Of a stretch of DNA of 64,000 nucleotides, positions 8,656 to 17,397 are shown piece by piece. The notes beneath the pieces are model-generated. The model saw only the letters and a list, made by a program, of their open reading frames with translations, searched no databases and had not been told where the DNA came from. The position numbers and the translations under genes are program-made. The stretch's first letter is position 1; every line of letters starts with the position of its first letter. Origin of the DNA: UBA11222 sp030652895. GTDB lineage: Bacteria; Pseudomonadota; Alphaproteobacteria; UBA11222. The stretch lies in NCBI GenBank assembly GCA_038318895.1, contig JBBQCS010000001.1:66968-130967 (forward strand). Direction: 5' to 3'.

Positions 8656-9789
8656 TTACTCCAGTGTTTCCAATTCCAGTTTTAAGGCCAGCAACCGCAA
8701 TATGTCTTTCAAGGCGACTATTCCTTCGAGTTTGCCTCTGTTGACAACCAGCAGGCGGCTGTTGTCACCGCGCTGCATTCGGGAAATTGCCAGCACGGCG
8801 TCGGCGTTCGCATCAATCATATTATCCTGTGAGCAGGGTGACATAACCGCGCGAACCTGAACATCCTGCCACTGCGGTTGGGGGATCTGTTTGATCTGCC
8901 TCAAACCGATCGTGCCTAAAACGCCATTCTCATCAACAACCGGGTATATGTCATGGCCGGAAACATAGACATAGTCATCGACCAGTTCCTGAAGACTCAT
9001 ATTTGGCGGCACCGTAACCAGGGCGCGGGTCATGAAGCGATGCACGGGCTGACCTTCCAATGCCTGGCGGGTGCGCAACTGGGTATAGGATGAACCGGCA
9101 GCACCATTGAGAAACAGCCCAATTATCGCTATCCACAGGCCACCAGCAATATCGCCCTGTAGTGCCGCAAGTACGCCCAGCACGACAAACCCGATCCCGA
9201 ACGCCGATCCAATCCGCGATGCGTGCCGGGTGGCCCAACGCATGTCGCCCTTCCAGTGCCATAATGCGGCGCGCAGCACCCGCCCCCCATCCAGAGGGAA
9301 TGCGGGAACAAGATTAAACGTCGCCAGCATGGCATTGATCAGGGCAAGATAACCAAACAGCGCTGAAACCGGTGAAGGGACGTCATTTCCTCCAGCCAGG
9401 GAGGAGGCGATGAAAAACCCCAGAGCCAGCACATAGCTGGAAATCGGTCCAGCAATCGCCATCAAAAACTCGACTTTCGGGCTTCCGGGCTCATCCTCCA
9501 TCTCGGCCACGCCGCCAAAAATGAATAAGGTAATGCCGCGTATGGGAAGCCCGTACATTCGCGCCACAAGCGAATGACACATTTCATGGAATATGATCGA
9601 ACTGAAAAGGCCTGCGGCGCCCAGAACGCCTACGCTCCAATATAATGCGCCGGAGCGACCTGGAAGTTGGGCAGGGAAATACCCCGTCGCCAGCGCCCAG
9701 CTAACCAATATGGCCAAAAGAACCCAACTTGCGTCGAGCTTGACCTCAAAGCCAAATAGACGAAAAAGTGTGATATGCCTGCCAAACAT
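8656..9789 (-). CDS. Site-2 protease (M50) with C-terminal CBS domain pair
   Basis: A 377-aa intramembrane zinc metalloprotease. The zinc motif HEMCH is in a membrane helix (FSSIIFHEMCHSLVARMYGLP), and the second zinc ligand is in NLVPAFPLDGGRVLRA. Several further hydrophobic segments lie between 10 and 225. From about 240 to 370 the protein is soluble and reads as two CBS repeats (FMTRALVTVPPNMSLQELV; VMSPCSQDNMIDANADAV), a common adenylate-sensing regulatory module in this protease class. The target is unknown. It is divergent from bluB at 9928, and the 138 bases between them hold both promoters. Confidence 0.93.
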   Translation of the reverse strand: MFGRHITLFRLFGFEVKLDASWVLLAILVSWALATGYFPAQLPGRSGALYWSVGVLGAAGLFSSIIFHEMCHSLVARMYGLPIRGITLFIFGGVAEMEDEPGSPKVEFLMAIAGPISSYVLALGFFIASSLAGGNDVPSPVSALFGYLALINAMLATFNLVPAFPLDGGRVLRAALWHWKGDMRWATRHASRIGSAFGIGFVVLGVLAALQGDIAGGLWIAIIGLFLNGAAGSSYTQLRTRQALEGQPVHRFMTRALVTVPPNMSLQELVDDYVYVSGHDIYPVVDENGVLGTIGLRQIKQIPQPQWQDVQVRAVMSPCSQDNMIDANADAVLAISRMQRGDNSRLLVVNRGKLEGIVALKDILRLLALKLELETLE

Positions 9790-9927
9790 TTATCGCTCGT
9801 ATTGCCTCCGTTTCACGAACTGTCTCACTCGAGCGGCGTTACTTAATCAATTACTAACCATACGCGTAATCAAATAGGATGCACAAAAGTTTATGTCAGG
9901 GGCGGAGGTCCATTCGGGAGACGTAGC

Positions 9928-10593
9928 ATGCTTAAAGATTTGACCAGTCCGGATTATACGGCGCCTGATTTTGATGCCCGGTTTCAAACTGATTTCGAAA
10001 AGCTGGTGCTGTGGCGGCGTGATGAGCGTCATTTTCGTCCCGATCCGGTGGACGAGGAAGTATTTCAACGGCTGATTGATCTGTCCTATTTCGCGCCATC
10101 CGTTGGCAATAGCCAGCCTTGGCGGTTTGTACGTGTCGATAGCGCCACATGCCGTGGTGCGGTGATCAAGAACTTCAACCGTGCCAACTCAAAGGCGCTA
10201 GCCGATTATAAGGGCGAGCGCGCGGCGCTTTATGCCAGGCTGAAGCTCGCCGGTTTACAGCAGGCGCCTGTGCATCTGGCGGTATTTACCGACGAAAACA
10301 CCGAACAGGGGCACCGGCTGGGCCGCAAGACAATGCCTGAAATGCTTCGATATTCAACTGTCACGGCCGTGCATACTATCTGGCTCGCGGCGCGGGCATA
10401 CGGACTTGGGGTGGGCTGGGTATCGATTTTACAGCCGGCGGGCATCGGCCAAATTCTTGATGTGCCGCACGGCTGGAAACTTGTAGCTTATCTTTGTATC
10501 GGTTATCCAGCTATGGCTGAAAATATTCCGGAACTGGAGCGCAAGGGATGGGAACAGCGGCACGCGGAATGCCGTACCGTTTTGCGGCGGTAA
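9928..10593 (+). CDS. bluB: 5,6-dimethylbenzimidazole synthase BluB
   Basis: BluB is a flavin-destructase that converts reduced FMN with oxygen into 5,6-dimethylbenzimidazole, the lower ligand of cobalamin. The 221-aa product has the nitroreductase-like fold with the BluB signatures WRRDERHFRPDPVD, the FMN-binding SYFAPSVGNSQPWRFVRV, and GLGVGWVSIL followed by the C-terminal CIGYPA. A Shine-Dalgarno-like GGGAG lies ten bases before the ATG. The stop is followed almost immediately by cbiX, then by cobA with overlap, giving a three-gene cobalamin/siroheme unit. Confidence 0.93.
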   Translation: MLKDLTSPDYTAPDFDARFQTDFEKLVLWRRDERHFRPDPVDEEVFQRLIDLSYFAPSVGNSQPWRFVRVDSATCRGAVIKNFNRANSKALADYKGERAALYARLKLAGLQQAPVHLAVFTDENTEQGHRLGRKTMPEMLRYSTVTAVHTIWLAARAYGLGVGWVSILQPAGIGQILDVPHGWKLVAYLCIGYPAMAENIPELERKGWEQRHAECRTVLRR

Positions 10594-10594
10594 A

Positions 10595-11377
10595 TTGACC
10601 AGGCGAACCGGCGTAATGATTTGCGGCCATGGCAGCCGCGAGGCCGGCACAGTGCACGAGTTCGCGGCGCTGGTGCGCGATGTAGCGGTGCGCGTCCCGC
10701 AATACAGAATGGAATCCGGTTTTCTGGAATATGCAGCCCCCACAATTCAGGATGGGCTGGAAAAACTACGCCGGGCGGGATGCGCAAGAATACTGGTGAT
10801 ACCGGGAACCCTGTTCAGCGCAGGCCATGCGCAACAGGATATCCCATCCATCTTGCGAAACTTCGCGGCTGACTTTCCTGAAGTCCAGATCAGTTATGGA
10901 CGGGCGTTTGACGTTGATACTAATTTCGTGCGCGCCGCCTGCGTGCGCGTGCGCGATGCAATTGACGCCGCACCTGGCGTCATCGCGCCTGAGGAGACCG
11001 CATTGCTGGTTGCCGCGCGCGGCGCCTCAGACGCCGATGTACTAGCCAGAATGGAAGCGGTCACCCGCCTGATACAGGATGACATAAAGCTTGCGAATGT
11101 TCAGACAGCCTATGCCGGCATAGCTTTGCCGCGTGTTCCAGATGTTCTGGAACAGATCGCCGCCTGTTCCTATAAACGGGTGATCCTGCTGCCCTATTTT
11201 CTGTTCACTGGAATGCTGGTAAAGCGGATATATGAACAGGTAGACAGCATTGCGGCGCGTTACCCGGCGACGCAGTTTGTCAAAACATCATATCTAAGTA
11301 ATCATCCTCTTGTGATCGATAGCTTTATGGCGCGGATAGATGAAACAGATAGAGCGGGAACTGTGATGAATGGCTGA
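10595..11377 (+). CDS. cbiX: Sirohydrochlorin cobaltochelatase, CbiX type
   Basis: CbiX inserts cobalt (or iron) into sirohydrochlorin. The protein has two CbiX repeats. The N-terminal copy carries MICGHGSRE and the metal-site SAGHAQQDIPS. The second half (from about residue 130) has RGASDADV and LLPYFLFTGMLVKRIYEQ, as in long alphaproteobacterial CbiX. I chose the TTG at 10595, one base after the bluB stop, because homologues usually begin a few residues before GVMICGHG; the ATG at 10616 is a shorter alternative starting inside the conserved block. Its 3' end overlaps cobA by 8 bases, so translation is probably coupled. Confidence 0.88.
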   Translation: MTRRTGVMICGHGSREAGTVHEFAALVRDVAVRVPQYRMESGFLEYAAPTIQDGLEKLRRAGCARILVIPGTLFSAGHAQQDIPSILRNFAADFPEVQISYGRAFDVDTNFVRAACVRVRDAIDAAPGVIAPEETALLVAARGASDADVLARMEAVTRLIQDDIKLANVQTAYAGIALPRVPDVLEQIAACSYKRVILLPYFLFTGMLVKRIYEQVDSIAARYPATQFVKTSYLSNHPLVIDSFMARIDETDRAGTVMNG

Positions 11378-12170
11378 AGCGCCAGAGTTTGACATGCCCG
11401 AATTTATTCCGGGAACAGTGTGGCTGGTAGGCGCCGGGCCTGGTGATCCAGGATTATTGACCCTGCTGGCGCTGCATGGGTTGCGCCATGCGGATGTGAT
11501 CGTTTACGACGCCCTGGTAAATGCGGACATTCTGAAGCTCACCCGGCCCGGCGCCAATATGATCTATGCGGGTAAGCGGGGCGGGCGGCCATCCGCCAAC
11601 CAGCCGGATATTTCGAGGACGCTGGTTGAACTGGCCAAAACAGGGCAGCGGGTGTTGCGCCTGAAAGGCGGTGACCCGTTTGTATTTGGCCGCGGTGGCG
11701 AAGAAGCCCTTAGCCTGGCGCAAAATGGCATTCGCTTTCGTATCGTTCCGGGAATCTCCGCCGGCATTGGAGGCCTGGCATACGCGGGAATTCCGGTGAC
11801 GTTTCGCACCATCAATTCCGCGGTCACGTTTGTTACCGGGCATGATTCAGATGGCGGGACGCCCGCAGGTCTGGATTGGCAAGCCCTCGCAAAAGGTTCG
11901 CCGGTTATCGTCATATATATGGCATTGCGTCAGCTTGACGCCATTTCACAGCGTCTTATCGCGGCCGGGCGGCCGGGCGATGAAGCCGTTGCGCTGATCT
12001 CAAAGGCGACGACCGGCGAGCAGAAGGTTGTGCTGACGGATCTGAGCCACTGCGCCGCCAGGGCGCAGGAGGTGCAGCTACAGCCGCCGACCATGATGGT
12101 GGTGGGGCCGGTCGCAAAGTTGCATCAGGAACTGGATTGGATTGGCGTTATGAAAGCTACGCAGAATTAA
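11370..12170 (+). CDS. cobA: Uroporphyrinogen-III C-methyltransferase (SUMT)
   Basis: SUMT methylates uroporphyrinogen III at C-2 and C-7 to give precorrin-2, the branch point to siroheme and cobalamin. The 266-aa protein has the SAM-binding start VWLVGAGPGDPGLLTLLAL, the YDALVN and RLKGGDPFVFGRGGEEAL motifs, and the PGISAGIGG loop. It lacks a CysG siroheme-synthase fusion. It starts inside cbiX and its stop overlaps by four bases the stop of the convergent orphan gene at 12167, so the operon ends here without room for a conventional terminator. Confidence 0.93.
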   Translation: MAEAPEFDMPEFIPGTVWLVGAGPGDPGLLTLLALHGLRHADVIVYDALVNADILKLTRPGANMIYAGKRGGRPSANQPDISRTLVELAKTGQRVLRLKGGDPFVFGRGGEEALSLAQNGIRFRIVPGISAGIGGLAYAGIPVTFRTINSAVTFVTGHDSDGGTPAGLDWQALAKGSPVIVIYMALRQLDAISQRLIAAGRPGDEAVALISKATTGEQKVVLTDLSHCAARAQEVQLQPPTMMVVGPVAKLHQELDWIGVMKATQN

Positions 12171-12583
12171 TGCAGTGTCGGCAGATTTGATTCAAAGATC
12201 GACAGCAATTGCCGCAGGTCGTTTGTCTGGCGCAACATATACCCCGTACGGTCCGTAAGAACATAACTGCCATCCAGCCATCGCATGAGATTGAAATAAG
12301 GCTGCCGCGTTCCAAAAGTGAACAACACAACGCGCGATGCGCGTAACGGATCACCGGTCACTTCGTCACGTTGATCCCCAAGCAGCGTAAACCCGCACCA
12401 CAAACCATGTGGTTGCTGCCGTGTGAACGATTCGCGTAATATGGCTATATCGTGCGGTGACAGACTGACCGGCAAATCGGATGGCAGCATGAAAACGGTA
12501 ACGCCTTCGCTTGCCACTTTTCGCACACGCCGCGCGACTTGCGTTTTGCTGCGCGTTTCCGAAATGTCTACTGGAGTGGTCAT
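12167..12583 (-). CDS. Uncharacterised 138-aa protein
   Basis: I do not recognise a family. The frame is well supported: an AGGGG ribosome-binding sequence lies eight bases before the ATG. The protein is soluble, starting with a basic region (SKTQVARRVRKVASEGVT) and continuing with alternating hydrophobic strands (VVLFTFGTRQPYFNLMRWLDGSYVL). There is no signal peptide or membrane helix. It converges on cobA with a 4-base stop overlap and has no same-strand partner close enough to be an operon mate; the DUF1232 gene ends 416 bases upstream. The function cannot be inferred. Confidence 0.6.
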   Translation of the reverse strand: MTTPVDISETRSKTQVARRVRKVASEGVTVFMLPSDLPVSLSPHDIAILRESFTRQQPHGLWCGFTLLGDQRDEVTGDPLRASRVVLFTFGTRQPYFNLMRWLDGSYVLTDRTGYMLRQTNDLRQLLSIFESNLPTLH

Positions 12584-12998
12584 TTTCTGAACCCCTTTCT
12601 GCCCTGTCCCGCATTGTGGTCATAAGAGTGTTAACACCACGTTTTGAAGGTAGGGTTTATGAGGGGGGGAACCAGTGATCGTGGTCACATGGATAGGGCT
12701 TGGTTTGGAGTTTCTTAACCAACCGGAAAGTCTGAACAGTCCGAACCTGCGGACCGTTTCAGCTATGAATGCCCACTTCCATTGAACTTGGCTTCCATCA
12801 CGGCAAGACCATTCCCGCGTCCGGAAATTTTCTCGGGGCCGGTCCGCCAGTCATAGCGGGTAGGGCGCCGTCCCGGGGCTACATTCAATGTGTCTTCGCC
12901 GTCTAATGGATGTTGCGGTAAAGATATATATTTATGGTTGTTGCGCGCACCAGGCCGCGCATAGATACATGTTATGTGGACGAAATCTCGCCCTTCGC
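12584..12998. other. Gene-free interval between orphan gene and DUF1232 gene
   Basis: About 415 bases without a convincing gene. A minus-strand frame crosses it, but only as the tail of a frame overlapping the DUF1232 gene, with no start or ribosome-binding site of its own in the interval. There is a short hairpin-capable stretch around 12735-12760 (GTCCG, loop, CGGAC). The right part is richer in A and T (12915-12935). It must hold the promoter of the gene ending at 12167; I cannot mark its boxes with confidence. Confidence 0.4.
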
Positions 12999-13370
12999 CT
13001 ATACCGTACCATCCTTTAAACGATGGAGATGGCTGGCGGCTTTTTCCTGATGCAGCGGGGTTAGATGGCCACGTACGATTGCGATCGCCGTCAGTAAGAC
13101 AGTCAAATCGTCGGTAAACCCCAGGCCCGCAATAAAATCCGGAATGATGTCCGTGGGGAGCACAAAGTAAGCCAGCGCGCCCAGCAGTACGGCTTTTACC
13201 TTGGGCGGCGTTTGGGGGTCCATTGCGCAAAAATATGCCGCCAGCAGATCCGGCGCGAAGGGAATTTGCGCCACACTACGGCGAATCTTGGGCCAGAATC
13301 GCCCCCTCACGGTTTTTTCATTGTGTGCCACAACCGCCGGCAACTGTATCCTCGGGTCATCGATATTCAT
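12999..13370 (-). CDS. DUF1232 / YkvA family small membrane protein
   Basis: A 123-aa protein with the DUF1232 core: PPKVKAVLLGALAYFVLPTDIIPDFIAGLGFTDD, a helix followed by the almost invariant P-D-x-IPDF-x-G-x-DD pattern. A second hydrophobic helix (LTVLLTAIAIV) follows. The function of the family is unknown. The ATG at 13370 is chosen because AGGAAGG lies immediately upstream, whereas the longer start at 13412 has none. It stands alone on its strand, divergent from the SDR gene at 13509. Confidence 0.85.
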   Translation of the reverse strand: MNIDDPRIQLPAVVAHNEKTVRGRFWPKIRRSVAQIPFAPDLLAAYFCAMDPQTPPKVKAVLLGALAYFVLPTDIIPDFIAGLGFTDDLTVLLTAIAIVRGHLTPLHQEKAASHLHRLKDGTV

Positions 13371-13508
13371 GGAGCCTTCCTTTCCAAGCCATTCCATTAT
13401 ATGGGGCCTCATGATTTAGTGACAAGCCTTGTCGTGACTGTCGCAATCCGGTGTCCGGGATGCTACAAACGCCTTCAATAACCAGTCGAAATCAGGAGCG
13501 AACATATC

Positions 13509-14297
13509 ATGGACCTTAACAACAAAATTTCAGCAGTCATCACCGGTGGTGCTTCCGGCTTGGGAGAGGCGACAGCGCGGGAGCTGGCTGGCCTTGGCGT
13601 CAAGGTCGCGCTGTTTGACATGAACGCGGAGCGCGGCGAAAAAGTCGCTAAGGAAATTGGCGGCGTATTCTGCAATGTCAACGTTACAGACGAAGCCAGC
13701 GTCGTTGCCGGATTCGTAAAATCCCGTGCCGCCATCGGCCAGGAACGTATCCTGATCAACTGCGCCGGCACTGGCATCGCCATGAAAACCGCCTCACGCG
13801 ACAAGAAAAACGCGGGTGCCATCCTTTCGCATCCAATCGATCGTTTTGACACCATTATTCAAATCAATTTGGTTGGCACCTTCCGCTGCATCGCCAAATC
13901 GGCGGCGGGCATGATGAGCCTGGATCCGATCATGGCGGATGGCGAACGCGGCGTTGTCATCAATACGGCGTCGGTCGCCGCCGAAGACGGGCAGGTGGGC
14001 CAGGCCGCCTATTCCGCATCCAAGAATGGCGTGGTCGGCATGACCCTGCCAATCGCCCGCGATCTGGCGCAGGAAGGCATTCGCTGTGTGACCATTTTGC
14101 CCGGTATTTTCAACACCCCATTGCTGGCTGGCGCTCCGGAAAATGTTAAAAAGGCTCTGGGCGCGCAGGTGCCGTTTCCATCACGTCTTGGCAATCCGGA
14201 CGAATATGCCCGTCTGGCGCGCCATATCTGCGAGAACGAAATGCTGAACGGCGAAAGTATCCGTCTCGATGGGGCGATCCGCATGGCGCCGCGGTAA
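13509..14297 (+). CDS. SDR, type II 3-hydroxyacyl-CoA dehydrogenase-like
   Basis: A 262-aa short-chain dehydrogenase resembling HSD17B10 / 3-hydroxy-2-methylbutyryl-CoA dehydrogenases. The Rossmann motif is TGGASGLGEATA, followed by NCAG, INLVGTFR, the catalytic Ser in INTASVAAEDGQ and YSASK. The C-terminal half with ILPGIFNTPLLAGAPENV and PFPSRLGNPDEYA is the pattern of the acyl-CoA-active branch. It probably oxidises a 3-hydroxyacyl-CoA with NAD in fatty-acid or branched-chain degradation. AGGAG lies before the ATG. It stands as a single gene ahead of mscL. Confidence 0.9.
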   Translation: MDLNNKISAVITGGASGLGEATARELAGLGVKVALFDMNAERGEKVAKEIGGVFCNVNVTDEASVVAGFVKSRAAIGQERILINCAGTGIAMKTASRDKKNAGAILSHPIDRFDTIIQINLVGTFRCIAKSAAGMMSLDPIMADGERGVVINTASVAAEDGQVGQAAYSASKNGVVGMTLPIARDLAQEGIRCVTILPGIFNTPLLAGAPENVKKALGAQVPFPSRLGNPDEYARLARHICENEMLNGESIRLDGAIRMAPR

Positions 14298-14377
14298 AAT
14301 AAAATTTGGCAAAACTGAATGACCTGGATGCGGCCGTACCGGCTTAGCCGGTCTTTAACTCCGGGGGGTGCGCAAGC

Positions 14378-14794
14378 ATGCTGGACGAATTCAAGAAATT
14401 CATTGCCAAAGGCAATGTCGTTGATATGGCCGTCGGCATTATCATCGGCGCGGCATTCACGGCTATTGTCACGTCGCTGGTAGGAGATATCCTCAATCCG
14501 GTAATGGGCGTCATTATCGGAGGCATAGACTTTTCGAACTACTATATTGATCTGTCGATGGGGAAATATGAATCCCTTGAGGCAGCCAAAAAGGCGGGTG
14601 CGCCGCTCATCATGTATGGGCAGTTTATCAATTCAATCATCAAATTTCTGATTGTGGCGCTGGTGGTATTCTTTTTGGTCAAGGGCGTGAACAGGCTGAA
14701 AACCAAAGAGGAAGAATCAGCAGCAAAGGCGCCCCCCAAACCGGCTGAAGAAGTGCTGCTATTGCGTGAAATTCGCGACGTCTTAAAGAAGTAA
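14378..14794 (+). CDS. mscL: Large-conductance mechanosensitive channel MscL
   Basis: MscL opens under membrane tension to release solutes in hypo-osmotic shock. The 138-aa protein has the signature N-terminus (EFKKFIAKGNVVDMAVGIIIGAAF), the first transmembrane helix, a periplasmic loop with PVMGVIIGGIDFSNYYI, the second helix (IIKFLIVALVVFFLVKGVN), and the charged C-terminal bundle ending in LLLREIRDVLKK. An inverted repeat just after the stop acts as its likely terminator. Confidence 0.97.
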   Translation: MLDEFKKFIAKGNVVDMAVGIIIGAAFTAIVTSLVGDILNPVMGVIIGGIDFSNYYIDLSMGKYESLEAAKKAGAPLIMYGQFINSIIKFLIVALVVFFLVKGVNRLKTKEEESAAKAPPKPAEEVLLLREIRDVLKK

Positions 14795-14813
14795 CAGGTT
14801 AGCTTTGGGAATT

Positions 14814-14856
14814 ACCGCAGGCCTGCATCGATAAATTTGCGATGCAGGCCTGCGGT
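14814..14856. terminator. Bidirectional hairpin between mscL and amidohydrolase
   Basis: A perfect 17-bp inverted repeat (14814-14830 and 14840-14856) with a 9-base A/T-rich loop sits between two convergent genes. It lies 20 bases after the mscL stop and 10 bases after the stop of the minus-strand amidohydrolase. There is no long T run on either side, so it may be a factor-assisted or transcript-stabilising hairpin. Confidence 0.7.
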
Positions 14857-14866
14857 GATACGTACT

Positions 14867-16024
14867 TTACTCCGCCGCCTGCTTCTGCATGCGCCAGGAC
14901 AGGTTACCGGCAGGCAGGTTAAACACCCGCGCGACATTGTCGCGCATGATCGCCTGGCGCTGCGCCTCGGTCAGATCGCCGGTGTGCTGCTCCAGCAAAG
15001 CCTGCGATTTCGGCCAGGTCGAATCCGTGTGCGGAAAATCATTCGCCCACAGCAATTGTGATGCATCCAGCAGTCCGGCGGACACCGAGCGGAACGCCAC
15101 CCAGTCATCCTGAAAGGTCATCCAGACATTGCTTTTCAGATATTCGCTGGGCAGTTTGGTCAGGCCTTTGATGATTCCGTTTTGGGCGTGATTAAACGCC
15201 GCATGGTCCATGCGATACATGTAATGCGGCATCCAGCCGGCGTCGCCTTCGGCGCACACCAGCTTCAGTTCTGGAAACCGTTCGAAGGCCCCGCCCAGCA
15301 CGATAGTGCCGACCACGTCCTGCACGGCGCGGATGATGCCAAGGAAAGCATTGATCGGATGGCCCCGGCGATTATCGTAAATGCCGCCGCCGCGCGCCGT
15401 CAGAATATGAAAGCAGACCGGCAGATCCAGATCGGTGGCGCACTGCCACAGCGCGTCATAGTCCGGATGGTCATAGTCCTCATACCCTGGAAATCCCGGC
15501 ATCATCATGCCGATATGGCCCATTTCCTTGGCGCGCCGGAAATCATCTATGGCGCTGTCAATATCACGCACGGGCGTCATGGCCAGCCCGAACAACCGGT
15601 TGGGGGAATCAGCACAAAAGCCCTGCAGCCAGCGGTTATACGCCTTCATGCAGGCGTCCTTGTAATCCATGTCGCGGTGAATGCACAACGCCATGCCCAG
15701 CGAAGCGTAGATGATTTCCGCGGCAATGCCATCGCGATCCTGGTACGCGGCCCGCGCCTTGCCGTCATAGCCGCCATCGCGCACTTCGGCCCACGTCATT
15801 GCCTGGGCGCGTTTGGCGCGTTCGGCCACCGTAAGCCCGGCGCCGTCGATGAAGCCGATCGGCGCGGAGCGCTTCATGCCCTCCACGAGATACATCTCGG
15901 CGCCATCTTCGCGTTTCACCACGCGTGGGGCGGTGTCACGATATTTCGGATCAATGAAATCCACATAACAATTTGGCGGCTCGACAATATGGCTATCAGC
16001 GGAAATGGTGCCTTGCGGGATCAT
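14867..16024 (-). CDS. Amidohydrolase-2 family protein, tandem paralogue A
   Basis: A 385-aa metal-dependent hydrolase/decarboxylase of the PF04909 type. Marks: N-terminal SADSHIVEPP (D-x-H metal pair), GIAAEIIYASLGMAL, VCFHILTARGGG with the barrel His, LVCAEGDAGWMPHYMYRMD and the C-terminal WANDFPHTDSTWP with the catalytic Asp. GGAGGA is centred about ten bases before the ATG. It is a clear paralogue of the gene at 16175: both share the same opening, the same C-terminal block and the end peptide K-x-AAE. A box also found before that gene lies 37 bases upstream of this start. Substrate unknown; catabolic role inferred. Confidence 0.9.
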   Translation of the reverse strand: MIPQGTISADSHIVEPPNCYVDFIDPKYRDTAPRVVKREDGAEMYLVEGMKRSAPIGFIDGAGLTVAERAKRAQAMTWAEVRDGGYDGKARAAYQDRDGIAAEIIYASLGMALCIHRDMDYKDACMKAYNRWLQGFCADSPNRLFGLAMTPVRDIDSAIDDFRRAKEMGHIGMMMPGFPGYEDYDHPDYDALWQCATDLDLPVCFHILTARGGGIYDNRRGHPINAFLGIIRAVQDVVGTIVLGGAFERFPELKLVCAEGDAGWMPHYMYRMDHAAFNHAQNGIIKGLTKLPSEYLKSNVWMTFQDDWVAFRSVSAGLLDASQLLWANDFPHTDSTWPKSQALLEQHTGDLTEAQRQAIMRDNVARVFNLPAGNLSWRMQKQAAE

Positions 16025-16060
16025 GACGATCTTCCTCCGGTTGGTTCGTTCAATTAACTC

Positions 16061-16074
16061 TGATCATAATTATA
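16061..16074 (-). promoter_or_regulatory. Operator-like box and -10-like element of amidohydrolase A
   Basis: Reading toward the gene, TATAAT (16074-16069) runs directly into ATGATCA. The 11-base sequence TGATCATAATT (plus strand 16061-16071) recurs exactly before the paralogous gene at 17401-17411. Because the box abuts the -10-like element it would overlap the transcription start, as expected for a repressor site. No regulator gene is adjacent. Confidence 0.45.
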
Positions 16075-16136
16075 AAGGGAAATGGCTGCCGATTTGAAGG
16101 AAATTCTTCCTGTCAGGGGATCACAACGCAAAAGAG

Positions 16137-16157
16137 GCCCGGCCAGGAAGGCCGGGC
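16137..16157 (-). terminator. Terminator of amidohydrolase B
   Basis: An 8-bp GC-only stem (16137-16144 with 16150-16157, 5-base loop) lies 18 bases past the stop of the minus-strand gene at 16175. On the minus strand it is followed by CTCTTTTG, a short T run, giving the form of an intrinsic terminator. It would let amidohydrolase A be transcribed separately from its own promoter. Confidence 0.7.
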
Positions 16158-16174
16158 GCTGACGTGGAAATGGC

Positions 16175-17335
16175 CTATTCCGCGGCCAGCTTGTTCATCT
16201 GCCAGGACTCGTTTCCTGCGGGCAGGTTGAACAGTGACGCCACATTATCGCGCATAATCCGCTGGCGCTGCGCGTCCGTCAGCTTGCGCGCATGTTCGTT
16301 GAGCAATTCCTGTGATTTGGGCCAGGTGGAATCCGTGTGCGGAAAATCATTGGCCCAGATCAGCTGTTTGTCATTCAGCAGATGCGCTGTCTCGAAGGCG
16401 ACCCAGTCGTCCTGGAAGGTCATCCAGACATTGTTCTTCAAATATTCGCTGGGCAATTTGGTCAGCCCACGGAGGAGACCGCCGACCACGTTGAACTTGG
16501 CCGCATGATCCATGCGGTACATGTAATGCGGCATCCAGCCTGCATCACCTTCGGCGCACACCAGTTTCAGCTTCGGGTGGCGCTCAAACACACCACCCAG
16601 CACCATCATGCCGATCACATCCTGCACCGCGCGGATAATGGTCATGAAGCTGTTCATCGCATGGCCCCGGATCGGGTTGCTCTTGCGCGACATGCCACCG
16701 GATTTCGAGGTCAGAATATGAAAGCAGATCGGCAGGCCCAGATCGGCGGCGCATTCCCACAGCGCATCATAGGACGGATGGTCGTAATCTTCATGCACCG
16801 GCTCGCCCGGCATCATCATGCCGACAAAACCCATTTCCTTGGCGCGGCGGAAGTCCTCGATGGCGCTATCCACAGACAGCACCGCCGTCATCGCCAGCCC
16901 GAACAGCCGGTTGGGCAAGCCACCGCAAAATGTTTCCAGCCAGCGGTTATAGGCCTGCATACAGGCGTTTTTATAGTCCGGGTCGGGATGGGTGCACAGC
17001 GCCATGCCGACCGAGGCATACAGCACTTCGGCGGCGATACCGTCCCGAATCTGGTCGGCCTCGCGCGCCTTGGCGTTCCAGCCCGCCAGTCTTGTGTCCG
17101 AAAACTTGATTGTTTCAACCCGCGCCTTGCGGTCCGGGATCGAATAGCCCGCGCCATCTAGCAGCGCCAGCGGAATATTACGTTTCAGATCCTTGATCAC
17201 ATAATGCTCGGACCCATCGGGCCGGGCTTCGATGCGAGGCGCGTCCGCGCGATATTTCGGATCAATAAAGTCAATATAGCAATGCGGCGGTTCCGACACA
17301 TGGCTGTCGGCGGAAATGGCGCCTCTGGGTATCAT
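16175..17335 (-). CDS. Amidohydrolase-2 family protein, tandem paralogue B
   Basis: A 386-aa paralogue of the gene at 14867, with the same motif order: SADSHVSEPPHCYIDFIDP, GIAAEVLYASVGMAL, ICFHILTSKSGG, CAEGDAGWMPHYMYRMDHA and WANDFPHTDSTWP. The two differ most between about residues 30 and 80, where the substrate-facing loops of this family vary, so they may act on related but different compounds. GGGAG precedes the ATG. It has its own terminator and an upstream palindromic box, so the two genes look like separately transcribed but co-regulated duplicates. Confidence 0.9.
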   Translation of the reverse strand: MIPRGAISADSHVSEPPHCYIDFIDPKYRADAPRIEARPDGSEHYVIKDLKRNIPLALLDGAGYSIPDRKARVETIKFSDTRLAGWNAKAREADQIRDGIAAEVLYASVGMALCTHPDPDYKNACMQAYNRWLETFCGGLPNRLFGLAMTAVLSVDSAIEDFRRAKEMGFVGMMMPGEPVHEDYDHPSYDALWECAADLGLPICFHILTSKSGGMSRKSNPIRGHAMNSFMTIIRAVQDVIGMMVLGGVFERHPKLKLVCAEGDAGWMPHYMYRMDHAAKFNVVGGLLRGLTKLPSEYLKNNVWMTFQDDWVAFETAHLLNDKQLIWANDFPHTDSTWPKSQELLNEHARKLTDAQRQRIMRDNVASLFNLPAGNESWQMNKLAAE

Positions 17336-17397
17336 GGCTCGCTCTCCCTATTGCTTTGAACAGCCCTCTTCCGGGGCGATTACGGCACGTCTCTAAT

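Noticed and set aside
9790..9927. Possible cobalamin riboswitch before bluB
   Set aside because: I found no B12-box-like sequence or the long structured leader it needs; the gap is only 138 bases and is shared with a divergent gene.
12763..13230. 155-aa minus-strand frame
   Set aside because: It overlaps the well-supported DUF1232 gene in another frame, lacks a ribosome-binding site and looks like a compositional shadow.
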